Under the pieces are notes generated by a model. That model had not been told where the DNA came from and did not search any database. It saw only the letters and a program-made list of their open reading frames with translations. Shown piece after piece: positions 51,831-63,935 of a stretch of DNA of 64,000 bases. The translations under genes and the position numbers were made by a program. This DNA is from Eublepharis macularius (Eukaryota; Chordata; Lepidosauria; Squamata; Eublepharidae): NCBI RefSeq assembly GCF_028583425.1, contig NC_072795.1:7525001-7589000 (forward strand), given 5' to 3'. The first letter of the stretch is position 1. Each line of letters opens with the position of its first letter.

Positions 51831-52500
51831 AGGAACTTGATGAGGAAATCAAGTTTCATTCACAAGTTGCCGTCTCACATAATTCACACGCACGCACATT
51901 CACAAAAACGACAAAGAGGGAACAGAGGCCTAATTATTTATTGGCAGAAGTGAACAGGGTGTGTGTGTGTGTGTGGGGGGGGGGCGGTTTGCCAATCATA
52001 AGGTTGCCTCTGCGGCAGGGTGCAGATGCTCATAATACTGAAAACCCTTGGGCAGTAAAAGGCCCTTGGCAGGAGGGCCCCTCTGCATCAAACAGAAGTG
52101 AGGCGCGAGGCACCCGAGGTCGCCGAGGAATGCAAAGTATCAGCCACCGGCTCAGCCAACCGAGATGTCTGGGTGCTAGATCAGTCCTTGACACAGGAGA
52201 AAAAGCCATCATCGGAAAGGGCGAAGGACCCAGGGAAATTCGCAAGACTCCTCAGCAAGCAGAGACTGTGGGGCCTGCAAGGAGATACCCCTCCCCTTTT
52301 TTCTGGGTCAGATTGAAGAGGAAGAGCGGAGAGCTGCCCTCCCCTCCTCACAAAGTGATCTTGGTATTTCGGAAGCTTGAGTTATCCCTGAAAGATAAAG
52401 GGAGAAAGGAGGTTAGCGAACGCATCGTCCGAGGCAGCTGCATTTGGTCCATGCTCGGGGACGACAAACAAACGTGATTTGTTCAGGGTTTTTTTTTTTT
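51831..52500. other. Intergenic, no gene recognised
   Basis: A 226-codon open frame starts at 51797, but it runs through a GT/G run (51960-51984) and has no recognisable domain. A T run lies at 52484-52505. Confidence 0.4.
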
Positions 52501-52506
52501 TTTTGC

Positions 52507-55500
52507 AGAAGCAACTGACACGGCTGAATCTTCAAGCACAAAAGAAGGTGTCGTTTGGCAGAAGTAGCCCCATAGACCTCACCCAAAGATGGCTGCGTGG
52601 ACTCCAGAAGTGCAAAATTTTCTGAGACCTGGGAATTCTCTCTAGCCAAGAGCTGTTTCTCTGCTAGGTGGAAAGGGTGTGCAAAAATCTGACATAAAAG
52701 GTGAACAGTGTATTTAGTGTTTCATAACACACCAGTATTATGGGCGCGTGGATTTTCCAGACTTTCCTTTAAGTCTCTGTGCTGGTTTGCATCCCTATAA
52801 TAATTTCCACTGTAGAATGGCAGGCAGAAAAATGGGACTCTTTGCTATCTAATCTAATGGATGGGGCTTTTTTATGCATGGTGCTTTTGATAGGATTCAA
52901 TCTCCTAATGGAATGTAAATCATTTCCCCCCCAGGTATATCCACCATCCTCTCAATCTTGTCTGGTTAGAGGCTGGACCCAGAATTTCGCTCTTCAAACC
53001 AGCCTGGCCACTTTTCATGGCAGTCCCCCAGACAGCAATGTGCACTTGATGGGCAAATTCAAAATCTGGCATGGAAAGCTGCTTCGTCTTGCAAGGCTTT
53101 GCCAATTTAGAAAAAGAGATAACCTGGAGCTGCTAAAGGTTAGCAGTTCCCCTGCTGGCAGCCAGCAAGCTGGATTCCAGACAGCTGCAACTGAATTGCA
53201 AAAAACCTCTTTAAGTGCGAAGGTGCCATACATTGCTGGCAAGGTGAACCAGCTTGGAACGTTCCCATATTGAGCATCCGGAGGACTTCAAACGAGAAGC
53301 CAACAGACAGCTGTCAGCCCTGCACGAAAGCTTTCTAAGGGGATGCACAGGCTTGGGAAAGTGGCTTCTGAAGAGCAAATTTGGGGGCTGGTTTGAACAG
53401 GGTGCAATTCGTTTATCCCTTGTAGGAACCAGGATGGCCTGGCCACTGTGGAACTGTTCCTCCATGCCAGCCAGGCAAGCCTGGGATCCATTTAAATGGG
53501 ACAGCAGTGGGGCAAAAGAACTCTCCCCCACCCCGAGACTTTGAATGCCTCCAGCACCTCATCCAACCAGCTTTGTCGCCCATGTAAAATGTTGCACGGG
53601 AGAGGGTGGTCAAGTGCAAAGACCCTCAAGAGAGGGCTCTTGCCTTAGCCAGCCCCTCACTTAAGTCATTCCCCATATTTCTGACAACCTCTCCTTCCCT
53701 GTCATCACATCTGGCCATTGGGTCTCCCTGTCCTAGGTGGGGCTGTGCTATCACCTTGCTATCATCTTGATCTCTCCCTCCCTGTTGGCTGGCTCTGCAA
53801 AGCAAGCCCCAAGGGCCCCCTGCAGCATTCCAAAGGGACTTTGCTCTTTGCGGATCTTCTTGGGCTGGAATTGTTGGCTTGGTCTCTGGAAAAGTCATTT
53901 GAAAGGCTGCTACCGGGCAGAGCTTTATTTCGTTAGGTGACCTAGAATTTCCGATATTGTTACTGTATCTCGTGACCCTCCGTATTTGCTACTGCCTTAA
54001 GCAGCAGCAGCGGCAGCCAACAAAAAAGATCAACGCCAGTCCCAGACAGGTGAGGACCATTCATGTGCCCGTTTCCACCCTAGGCAGTAGAGGGAGTACT
54101 GCAAACAAAGCCAAGATAAGCAAACGCAGAGACCTCAGGGCTTGGGATGCTGAAGGGAATCTCCCATGGGCCACCTCTCGGCACACAAAGCTTCCCCCCA
54201 TGATCTAACTGAAAAAGGAGCAGAAGGGGACTCTGCTGCAGCTACAGAAGCTATCCCCCCCCCTATTTTGTTAGGAAACATGCTGTGCTCATGGGTCTCC
54301 CCATCCTCTTCGTCAAGCGGTAACGACATAGGACTCCCAATGATGTTACCCTCATCTCTCCTGCAGGCAGCCCCGCTGAGCCCACCAACACAAGAGAGCT
54401 TCAGGTGATGCTTGGGGGGAAGCCCCCCCCTTCAAGATCCAGGCTTTGGTGCAACCCCATTTCTCTGTCCCTCGGCTTTACTGTTCATCTGCTTAAGTCC
54501 CAGTTCTGCAAACAAAGGCCAGTGATTCCAGCCCAGCCTGCCAGTGTGCCAGCAGCCCAAACACAGGCCACCAGACGTGGCTCGTGATCACCAGGGCTTA
54601 GTAGCCTTCCCCGCCTCTGCTTTGGTAGTCCCAGACAAACCACAAAGCAGCAGGCATGGGATACTATATGTGTTTGTGGTGTGTTTGCTGGGTCACAAAG
54701 TGTGGTGGCTCAGGACAACTGACTTGAGTTTGCAGGACTGGGGGGCCTCGCTCGGTTCCCGCTCTAGTGCCCGACATCCACACAACACAAGCAAGCTGAA
54801 GACAAACCTCTCAGCCTTGCGAGGCGTCTCCTTGTCACACAGGTGCCTTGCAAACAGGCAGCACCTGGTCACAAAAAGGGGACAGATTCCACATTGCTAG
54901 AAGAGCTGAGCTTGGAGCAGGTACGCAAAGAGCCTCTCACCTGGTCACCTGGGGTGAGTTGCAAATCCCATCCAGGTGACCAGCCAGGAACATTCCCCCT
55001 CCCCCAACCTAGGCCACCAATGGGCAACGTAGGTTAAGTGGAAGCATGCAATGCTGGAATACTTTAATAGGCTAGTATCGTCTGTGGGTTTTATTTGCAA
55101 TGCGGATGATTACTGAGAAGTCTGGAAAATAAGGCCTGATTTAAATGTGACACTTGCTAAGGCAAAATCATTCTCCTGGCGGACTCTGCATTCAGACAGC
55201 ATCTTACTTAAATTAGGCTTCCAGCTTTGTAAAGCAGTTTTGCAGGATCTGCTGTGACTTTGCAAGAGTAGTAGCCCAGTTTTAACAAGATGCCTTCTGA
55301 ACGCAAAGTCCACTGGGCGAGTGCTTTTCTCTCCTTGACATCACGTTTAGATCAAGCCAAAGTCTGATGAGAGCTGGGGAGGGGGCAAGCAACTTCCTCC
55401 GGCAGTAGGACTCTGGAGCTGCTTTGCGGGGAGGGGGGAGGCTCTGGCTGAGAGGTGTGTCACGCAATCGTGAAAGAAGAAAGATGAGGCCCTACCCTGG

Positions 55501-56750
55501 GTGTGTGAGAGAGGGAGGGAGAGCGCTCAGTCAGCGGCCGCCGCTGTTCACCAGACCATGAAACTCCTCCCAGGCCCTGGCAAGCCAGAGGGGGGGAAAA
55601 ACAGAACAGGGGAGGAAAAAAGAGAAAACAAAAGGAAAACAAAAGGAAAAAAACACACAAACACTTCAAACCAAAGGCTTAACTCTCTGAACAAGAGCAA
55701 AAAAACAATCGCGAGCAGTTCTCGGGTGCTTGTTTGGAGGGCGCAAAGCATGGAAAGGGCCCCCCGCCTGGAGAACGCAGCCTCGGTGCTCCGGGTTTAA
55801 AGCTTTAAAACTCTCCGTCCCCACCCAAAGCAAAGCTTCCAGAGGTACAACTGCACTTCCCCTCCTCCGCCCTCTGTCACCCCAGTCCACCCTTTTACCT
55901 CTCTCCTCTCCCTCACGGGAATAAAAAGCAAGCTCCTTGGGGCAGAGCTCTCCTGTTTCCATGAAGTGTTTATATATATATTGGTGGCACGATATAAATT
56001 AAGATTCACAGCCATAGAGAAATGCAACCTACCGGGATCACTAGAGATGGAGTAATAGCTGGAGGGGACGGAAGTTGGGGTATCGGGCTAGGATGGAAGA
56101 GATCTGGGTTCAAATCCTCATTCTCGTGCAGACAGGTAATTATCGTATATTGTAATTTATTGTATATGGCCCTGGGCCTTTACAAATTAAAACATTTACA
56201 GCCCTAAAATTTTAAAATTTCAAGTATTACAACCATCTCTAAAATTTCTCATACAGACTCAAAAATTACATTATCAATTCATCTGACTGCTTTCTTGAAA
56301 GCCACATTCGCTCTGATTTTCCTTGCTGGACGATCTTGGGCTGTACCACCAGCCCTCCCTCTCTGCCATATCTCACAGAGTTCTTGTAAAGATAAAAACG
56401 AGGCAGGGAATAATCAGGTATGCTGGTCTGTGTTCCTTGGAGAAAGGGCAGGAAAGAAAGGCGGCAGTTATGAAGCTGCCTCAAACCAGGTCAGGCCACC
56501 GGTTCTTTCGCAGTCTTGCCTACTCTGTCTGGAAAGGGCTCTCCAAGGTCTTGGGCTCCTCTTTGCTCCTGTTTGGAGGGCACTCCAAACAGGGAAACTG
56601 CGGAATTGGAATTCATAGGTAAATTTGACTCAGGCAGACTTGGATTGAATACAGACTATGAATGGTTATCTCATTATCAGAAGCAAACTGATCTCATTAT
56701 CAGAAGCAACTGATTTGCATCTACTACCCCCCTCCCCTCACCACCTATAT
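52507..56750. other. Repeat-poor intergenic region, about 4.2 kb
   Basis: Unlike the rest of the window, I see no SINE, MITE or LINE here. Exon-like short segments bounded by AG and GT occur (54001-54050, 54367-54405) but encode nothing I recognise. A purine-rich tract lies at 55588-55660. Confidence 0.45.
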
Positions 56751-56759
56751 ATATCTGGC

Positions 56760-56880
56760 CAGTTTCTTCATGCATTTCATGCATCTGACGAAGAGAGCTG
56801 TGGTTCTCAAAAGCTTATGCTACAGTAAAGTTGGTTAGTCTTAAAGGTGCTACTGGGCTCTTTGCCATTTTTCTCTGCTC
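56760..56880 (+). repeat. Half copy of the hammerhead-like fold-back family
   Basis: CATCTGACGAAGAGAGCTGT, GGTTCTCAAAAGCTTATGCT, ACAGTAAAGTTGGTTAGTC and GGTGCTACTGGGCTCTTTG; the inverted left half is missing. Confidence 0.75.
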
Positions 56881-58009
56881 CTGTGGCTTGAGGTCCTTCT
56901 TACCTGGAGACTGGACCTGGCACCATCTCCATGGGCAGCGCAGGTGTTCTACTACTGAGACAGGGTCCTTCTCCCCTTCTTGCCGGTATTTTCTCCCCTC
57001 TCCACCTTAGACCACCGTTTCTAGACTATACAGCTGGACTTTTGAAGATGGAGACAAGTGAAACATTTAGCCCAGGCATGCCAATCCCAAGTGCCAACAG
57101 GCTCGCAAGCCTGGCTATCCGCATTTTCAGGCACAGAGGATTGCTTCCTGGCCCCGCTACCCTTTACCCGGAGACCGAGATCCCAAGGATTCGTTCACCT
57201 TTCGTTGCAGTTTTTCTCCAGAGCTCTCAAACTCACGCAACCTTCCCCTGGGCTGATAGCAATGCATCACTTGGCAGGCTGTACACGAGTTTGTTAATAG
57301 AGCCATTTTTTGATCGGAAAGGGAAAGCCAATTGTTAGCAGTCACATCCCGCCTTAAATCTGCTTTGCTAATGACACCCACAATAAACATAAAAATGCTA
57401 TCACTATCTGCGGCAAAAGTGCTTTTAGATAAATCTCGGGGAATAGGCCTAATGTCGCCTCCGCCGGCGCTATTTTTCTCACTGATGGGCAAGCTAGTAG
57501 GGAAGGAAAAAATGTTGCCTACTTTGTAGACGCAGACAAATGGAGATTACAGAAAGGGAAGATGCTGAGAGTTCACAGGAACCTGGCAATTATCTGTCAA
57601 TACAATCTGGCGGGGAAGGTTGCAAAGCTCCTGTTTAGGCAAACCTGGGGAGACAGGGAAGCTGCTCTAAAGTCTTCCAAGACACCAAAGCGGGCAGGAT
57701 TTGGCCTTCTCAATCCCTGCTTTAGGTTATGGGTTTCTGCTGTAATGCTAATTTTCAGACTGCGATAGAACATCAAACACATGATTGGTATTAAGCTACC
57801 CTAAGATGAGGCAAGCCATTGCTCTGTCACACCCACTGCTGCCTTGGGAGACGGTCCAGGGGTCCAGAGGCAGAGCGACCGCACGGTACGCAGAAGGGCT
57901 TAGGACCAATTCCCAGTGCACAAAAGAATCTCAGGTGGGGAAGAACTCTGCCTGAGACCGTAGCTCTTACGGCCAAAGTAGACAACACTGCCCTAGATTA
58001 ACCATTCTC
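56881..58009. other. Intergenic, single-copy, candidate conserved element
   Basis: No gene. The block 57290-57480 (GCCAATTGTTAGCAGTCAC, GCTTTGCTAATGACACCCAC, ATGCTATCACTATCTGCGGC) has the texture of a conserved noncoding element. Confidence 0.35.
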
Positions 58010-58217
58010 CTGATTAGGAAAAACTTTTTCACCGTCATAGTTCAAAAGTGGAATCAGCTGCCTAGGGAGGTGGTGAGCTCCCCTTCACTGGCAGTTTTCA
58101 AGAAGAGGCTGGATGAATATTTGTCAGGGATGCTTTAGGCTGATCCTGCACTGGGCAGGGGGTTGGACTAGATGGTCTGTATGGCCCCTTCCAACTCTAT
58201 GATTCTATGATTCTATC
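58010..58217 (+). mobile_element. CR1 LINE 3' end
   Basis: GTGGAATCAGCTGCCTAGGG, GGGGGTTGGACTAGATGGTC, CCTTCCAACTCTATGATTC and the octamer repeat ATTCTATG. Confidence 0.92.
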
Positions 58218-58456
58218 TGGTATGAAATATTTTGAGATGTTTAAAGGACATGCTCCCGCCGTTGTGATCACTTTAATAAGGAGTAATACGTAGCCTTATT
58301 TGCTGAGGAACCCACTCTCATCAAGAGGGACAGTGACAAACTCATCCCAAGCGTAAGATCAGTTGGGACTGAACCACAGGCTCCCTTCTCCCTGTGCCCC
58401 CAGCTCTGGAAGCACTTCAGGCTCGGCACAGCCAGCGCTGAGTTTGGAACATATAT

Positions 58457-58700
58457 GGACAGTGCAATCCTAAGCACAGTTACTCCAGTCTAAACCCACT
58501 GAAATCAATGGGCTTAGACTGGAGTAACTCTGCTTAGGACAGTAAAGAATCCAATAGCACCTTTGAGACTAACCAACTTTATTGTAGCATAAGCTTTCGA
58601 GAACCACCGCTCTCTTCATCAGATGCATCGTCGGCTATTGAGAACCACAGCTCTCTTTGGCTAACTCCTCTGGATCTGCTTAGAATTGTGCTGTCAATGT
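58457..58700. repeat. Palindromic repeat carrying a nested fold-back copy
   Basis: Inverted arms TACTCCAGTCTAAACCCA and TGGGCTTAGACTGGAGTA meet near 58505. The hammerhead-like repeat (about 58538-58674) is inserted in its right arm between two copies of TCTGCTTAG (58529, 58675). Confidence 0.8.
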
Positions 58701-58706
58701 ATGAAG

Positions 58707-58905
58707 ACAGCCAGTGGTGTAGTGGCTGTGGAGACCCAGGGTCAACCCCCCGACTCAACCACCAAGCTCACTGGGTAACCTTGGGCCAGGCACCTTCTCT
58801 TAGCCTCACTGTCTTCACAGGGTTGTAATGAGGGTAAAATGGATAGGGAGAAAAGATAGACACTGTCCCAAGCTCTTCGAAGGGATGGGATAAAAAATGT
58901 TAGAG
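58707..58905 (+). mobile_element. tRNA-derived SINE, diverged
   Basis: AGCCAGTGGTGTAGTGGCTG, CTCACTGGGTAACCTTGGGC and TTCACAGGGTTGTAATGAGG. Confidence 0.65.
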
Positions 58906-60595
58906 AGAGAGATGAAGCTGCTTCATCGTATCAATCACTCGTACATCTTCCATTTGGACTTGCAGCAGCTCTTCCAAGTTCTCAGGCCAAGAAAGATATT
59001 CCTCATCCAAGACAGTGGAGATGCTTCGAGTGGGAAGGTCAGGGGCTGAACTTCTGCATGCGCTCAGCCACTATGCTATGGGCATCTCCCCTGTGGCTCC
59101 TGAATGAAGGCAGAGGGGCGGGAAGAGCGCAACCAGGGAGATGGAAGGGGCTGGAGAAAGGGAACCCCTCCGTTCCCTGCCCACCAAAATTATAGACCCT
59201 TCCCTACTCTGAGAGGCCCATAGGAGAACTGCAATGTTTAGAGGGGACAAACTGTGGGGAAGTGGTTAGCTCTAGGCCTTGCTTCTGGATGGATGTGGTT
59301 GGCCATTTTGGCTGCTGGACTTTTGGGCTGATCCAGAAGCGCTACTCGTGTTACCTATGTACATCCAAGAGGTGAGCAGTAGGTGGAAGAACAGCACTGA
59401 AATCAGAGGCTTGGATTTCACCTCTTGTTTGTCCCCGAGGATAAGCTACAGCAGGATTCTTATACTTGGTACGGACCACCAGAGACATCTCCCCACCCCG
59501 CAACCCCGACTCAAATGAGCAGAAGGCACAGCAGGGAGGAAAAATCCTGTTGCATTATGGGAAGGAGTTGCCAAACCCATTGAAACTGGGCTGGAAAACT
59601 AACATCGCCAGGGCACACTGGGTGGGTGTGTCTGTGCTGCAAAACGATTAACCAGAATTACCAGGAGGTTGCAGAAGAAAAACCAGGTAGCTTGTCAAGC
59701 TTGTGCCGAAAACCTGGCATCTTCCGCAACCAAAGCAGGGCTTCAGGAATAAAATGACTCTTCCCATGCCTCCGCAGCCCTCGACACTTACTCAGCTTAC
59801 GACCTCTTAGACAGGCCCCAATCTCACTTGCAACGAAATCCAAGCTTTTAAAATTATTTTTAAAGGCTGCATTTTGCTACCAGAATCAATCACTCGGGTA
59901 TTTTAGGCCAATCTTGTCTAATTCAGGCTAGTTCAGCTCATTCATAAAATTTTGACTAAGATTTCACTGCTGAATGATCGCTTCTCTGGCTAAAAGAAAA
60001 CCCTCCATAAGTGTTTAATGTCTTATCACAGGCTGCCATATGGGAGGGGGGGGCGATTTGCCTCTTTCTTCCTCTAGGGACCAGATGTTTTCTATACAGG
60101 GTACGGGGAGGGGCAAAGCAGGATTCTAGTGAACAATCAAAGTGGATGCTGTACAAGCTTCAGGGATGACCTGGGAGGACATTTCAAGGGAGGGGCAGGG
60201 GGAGGCCATCTGTGTCCATTCGGATACTGGCCTTTCTGCAAAGATTGCCAAGGGGGCCAATTAATGCCTGCTGTGACGGGGCTTAATTAAGGAGCATGTT
60301 GACACAAGCTGGCACACCTTCAGACGGTTTGTTTCTCCCCCTGCTCCGGGAGCTTGTGGTCCCTGCCCCTCTGCTGCTGTCTCCCAGGCTCCCCTTTGGT
60401 GCAGATGGGCAAGAGATCAATCCCACCTCCCCAGGGGACCACTTCAGCAAAGAAGCCAAGTCCTCATGCTTCCTCCCAACCCAAGACCGACTGGAACTAA
60501 CCCTTCTGTTTGAACTCCCGCAGACAAAGAATGATCTGAGAGGTGACGGAGCAGGACAGCTTGAAAACTCACAGAGTACTGTGGCTTGTACTTTC
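58906..60595. other. Intergenic, single-copy
   Basis: No gene recognised. Blocks 59830-59950 and 60190-60300 (GGGGGCCAATTAATGCCTGC, GGGGCTTAATTAAGGAGC) contain TAATTA-type sites and may be regulatory. Confidence 0.4.
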
Positions 60596-61375
60596 ATAGT
60601 CCATACTCCAATTGGTGCAAAATGCAGCGGCTCAACTGTTAGCAGGAGTGAGCAGGACCATGAACATCACTCCCATCCGACAGGTAACTGGTTGGCTACC
60701 TATCAGTTACCATGCACAATTCAAGATATTGGTCATTACATACAAAGCTCTTCACGGCCTTGGTCCAGCATGCCTACAGGACTGCCTCCCTCCCTATGTT
60801 CCTCCACGGCAAGTTTGCTCATCTGAACAGGATCTCCTGCAGGTGCCACCCTGCACATAGCCGAAATCGACAGCAGCCCGTACACAAGCTTTCTCTGTGG
60901 TGGCCCCTACCCTGTGGAACGGCCAGCCTGAGGTGGTCAGGAGAGACCCCTCTCCTGGCTTTCTGCAAATGATGCAAAATTGAACTATTCAAAAGGGCTT
61001 TTTACTCAGATAGGAGGGATGTATTGTAGAAAGGGAGATGCTTCATGAATAAATTAGGGACCATAGACTTCACCACTATGTTGCCTTACATATTATCTGT
61101 TGCTTTAAATATGTACTCCCATGTACTACCTGTGTTTCATGTTGTCTAATGTCAGTCCTAGAATTGCTTATGCTCTGTTTCAGCATTTCTTCAGCTCTGT
61201 ATTGGATCCTTGCTAATGCTCTGTCTTTGTAAACTTGTATTTACTTACTCTATGGCATTTTTTGTGGAAATGTCCTTGATAGTACTAATCTCACACTACG
61301 TAATCTGCCTTGAGTCTCAGTGAGAAAGGCGGACTATAAATGACATAAAATAAATATAAATAAATTATTGAGCAA
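60596..61375 (+). mobile_element. LINE 3' end (L2/Rex-like) with RT C-terminal region
   Basis: A broken frame reads VQNAAAQLLAGVSRTMNIT, then VTGWLPISYHAQFKILVITY and KALHGLGPACLQDCLPPYVP, the region after the RT domain. Tail TGCCTTGAGTCTCAGTGAG and GGCGGACTATAAATG, ending in AAAT units. Confidence 0.8.
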
Positions 61376-61596
61376 GCCTACACCTTCTACAAGAAACAGC
61401 ATCACCGAACATGCCTTGCCAGGTGAAGGAAGAAAAAAGATGGGAATGCCCCATTGTAGGCTCCCGTCCTCAGTCTATCAAGCAGTGAAAGGGCTATTGA
61501 GTTGGAACTGGAGAAGCATTTCTAAATTGCCCATTCTGTGTGTGTGGGGGGGTGGGGGAACAGAAGCCACAGAAGCTTCAATTGGGAAGACCCACA
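61376..61596. other. Intergenic, no feature recognised
   Basis: Short GT/G run at 61539-61557. Confidence 0.4.
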
Positions 61597-61930
61597 AAAC
61601 TGGCCCTGCCATTCTTATGTGTACTGCAGCAGTGCGAAATTTCGCCATGAGAGACTGGCCCTGCCATTCTTATACATAGCACAGCAACACGAAATTTCTC
61701 CATGAGAGACTGGCCCTGCCGTTCTTATGCATAGCACAGCAACACGAAATTTCTCCATGAGAGACTGGCCCTGCCGTTCTTATGCATAGCACAGCAACAC
61801 GAAATTTCGCCATGAGAGACTGGCCCTGCCATTCTTATGCATAGCACAGCAACACGAAATTTCGCCATGACAGACTGGCCCTGCCATTCTTATGCATAGC
61901 ACAGCAACACGAAATTTCGCCATGAGAGAA
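61597..61930. repeat. 55-bp minisatellite, about 6 units
   Basis: Units begin GAGACTGGCCCTGCC at 61651, 61706, 61761, 61816 and 61871. Each contains CACGAAATTTCGCCATGA, a near-palindrome around GAAATTTC. Confidence 0.95.
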
Positions 61931-63475
61931 GTGGTTCCTTTGCCACTAATGGTATGAGTAAACTGAGCCTGCACAGAATTCAAACAGTTCCTTTTTGCTC
62001 AATTTTCCACCCTGCACAGGGCAGAAACAAAAGACACACATTTTGTTGTCCAGGGAAGACTGGGTGCCTCAAGTGCTTAAGGAATACGTTATCATGTGTC
62101 GGAAACAACAGGGGTGAGATCCATTCTGCTAGAGGAGGCACCTTCCCTCTGGAGGAAGAAGGAAAGCACCTCTGTTGGTGGAATGGATCAAGTATCCCAG
62201 CTGGGCAAGGGCACTGCAAGGATGGGTGTGTTTTGCATTAAAACAGAAAGACCTCAAAGCTTCCTGCTTTGCTGTTCTCTAGAACCTTATTCATGAATAA
62301 GTTCTCCAGCCACCTGATAATGAAACTCAGAAGATTTCTCTTCCCTGCAATCCCCGGTGAATCAGATGTCTAGTTCCTTAGGTTGGCACTCCAGGAAACT
62401 CTGAGCCCCGTTTGGGCAACCTGTACTTCAAAGGATAATGAAGATTTACCTAAACTGCTATAGCGCTCTCTTTGCTTGGCTGTCTCCTATTTTGAAACAA
62501 ATTGGTTCCATGTCTTCCCTATCCAAAAGTGTGTGATTTTAAAAAGAGTGACAAGTCCCTGAGGAATACCAGATGCAGTGCCTCATTCATCTTGTCCGCA
62601 AGAAAACTTAAAGTCAAATTTATTTTTAGAGCTATACATTCAGTGAATTTTATTGTGTTAGTATTGGTTACTTTACTGTTTCTTTGTTTATCTGTGTATT
62701 TGTGCATGGCGAATTGCATTTTCCTTTTTCAAACATCACGGCTTTTAGCTCACATGGGACATCGGACTTGAAAACATCCCTCCAAAACTGCTTACAGCTC
62801 CCTTCCTCATTCCCCATCTTCAGCCGTATGCCTATGGCAGATGTATGTTACCTTTTAACTGCTTTATGCAACCTAGCCAGTTTGGGTGGCTTTATACACA
62901 CAAACAACCAATTGACCTCGTGCAGAGTCAAAACTGGAGTGGCTCTCCTTATTTCCCTTCCACTTTTGAGTTCTAGATTCACCACCGAAACAAATAACTG
63001 TCACCCCCTTCCCTCCCGCCCCCCAACAATGTTCCCTAGGAAGCCCCACTAGGGACTGAAGCCGAGAGATGGGGACTCTAGTTGGAAGGCTGGAAACGAG
63101 TCTTGTCATGGAGATGAATGCGAGAGAAAAGGAAGAGGGGGCCCTCAAACAAACCCATCTGGCAGCAGCAGAAGCAGGACAAGAGTGAACAAAAGCTTCT
63201 ACTAGCTTCTTCTTTTGCACAGATGCTGTGGTAATGATGCTCCCACGCACTGGCTCAGCCAAGCAGGCTTGTAAACCTGCAGAGCCGTGACCACATCGCA
63301 AAGAATAAAAATATAGCATCTAACATCAGCCACAAGGGTCAGAAAGAGACCCGGATTCTCCACCCCTTCCTCCACGCCAAACATTCCTCTTGAGCGTAGA
63401 GTGTTTGTTTGAGATTCACAGCACAAAAGGGGAGGGGGACAAAAATAAAGCCTGACTAATTTGTCAGCTCAACCA
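61931..63475. other. Intergenic, no feature recognised
   Basis: About 1.5 kb of unique sequence with no exon I can support on either strand. Confidence 0.45.
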
Positions 63476-63738
63476 CAATAACAACAACAACAACAACAAC
63501 ATTCGATTTATATACCACCCTTCAGGACAACTTAACACCCACTCAGAGCGGTTTACAAAGTGTGTTATTATTATCTCCACAACAATCACCCTGTGAGGTG
63601 GGTGGGGCTGAGAGAGCTCTGAGAGAGCTGTGACTGACCCAAGGTCACCCAGCTGTCTTCAAGCAGAGGAGTGGAGAATCAAACCCGGTTCTCCAGATTA
63701 GAGTCCCACCGCTCTTAACCACTACACCAAACTGGCTG
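63476..63738 (-). mobile_element. tRNA-derived SINE
   Basis: AAC repeats, GATTTATATACCACCCTTCA, GTCACCCAGCTGTCTTCAAG, GAATCAAACCCGGTTCTCC and TTAACCACTACACCAAACTG. Near full length. Confidence 0.88.
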
Positions 63739-63839
63739 TATGAGAGTCACACAAACACTTCCGGCCTGCCATGAACCACAGAAGACATGACGGCTCACGG
63801 CTGGGTCTGAAGGCACATGCTGCAGCTGCCTTGCTCAAG

Positions 63840-63935
63840 AATAGCAGGCATGGCTCTGGATCAGGGCCTGGATGGGAGACCTCCTGGGAATCCTCTCGAT
63901 GTCACAAAAAGAGAAAGGCGGGATAAAAACCACGA
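63840..63935 (+). mobile_element. 5S rRNA-derived SINE fragment
   Basis: GGCCTGGATGGGAGACCTCC and TGGGAATCCTCTCG only. Confidence 0.5.

Noticed and set aside
51797..52477. 226-codon frame, considered as a gene
   Set aside because: Runs through a GT/G simple repeat and repeat debris; no recognisable domain, and neighbouring frames are similar.
52779..53273. 164-codon frame in the repeat-poor region
   Set aside because: No homology or splice structure that I can support.
54001..54950. Three exon-like segments bounded by AG and GT (near 54001, 54367 and 54895)
   Set aside because: Short, phases do not chain convincingly, and the peptides match no family I know.
55501..55800. Possible first exon of a gene (MCERGRESAQSAAAAVHQ)
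   Set aside because: The region is not CpG-rich enough, it ends in lysine-rich low complexity, and no donor or homology supports it.
60296..60826. 176-codon frame as a host gene
   Set aside because: Its 3' half overlaps the LINE fragment in another phase and the 5' half has no recognisable domain.
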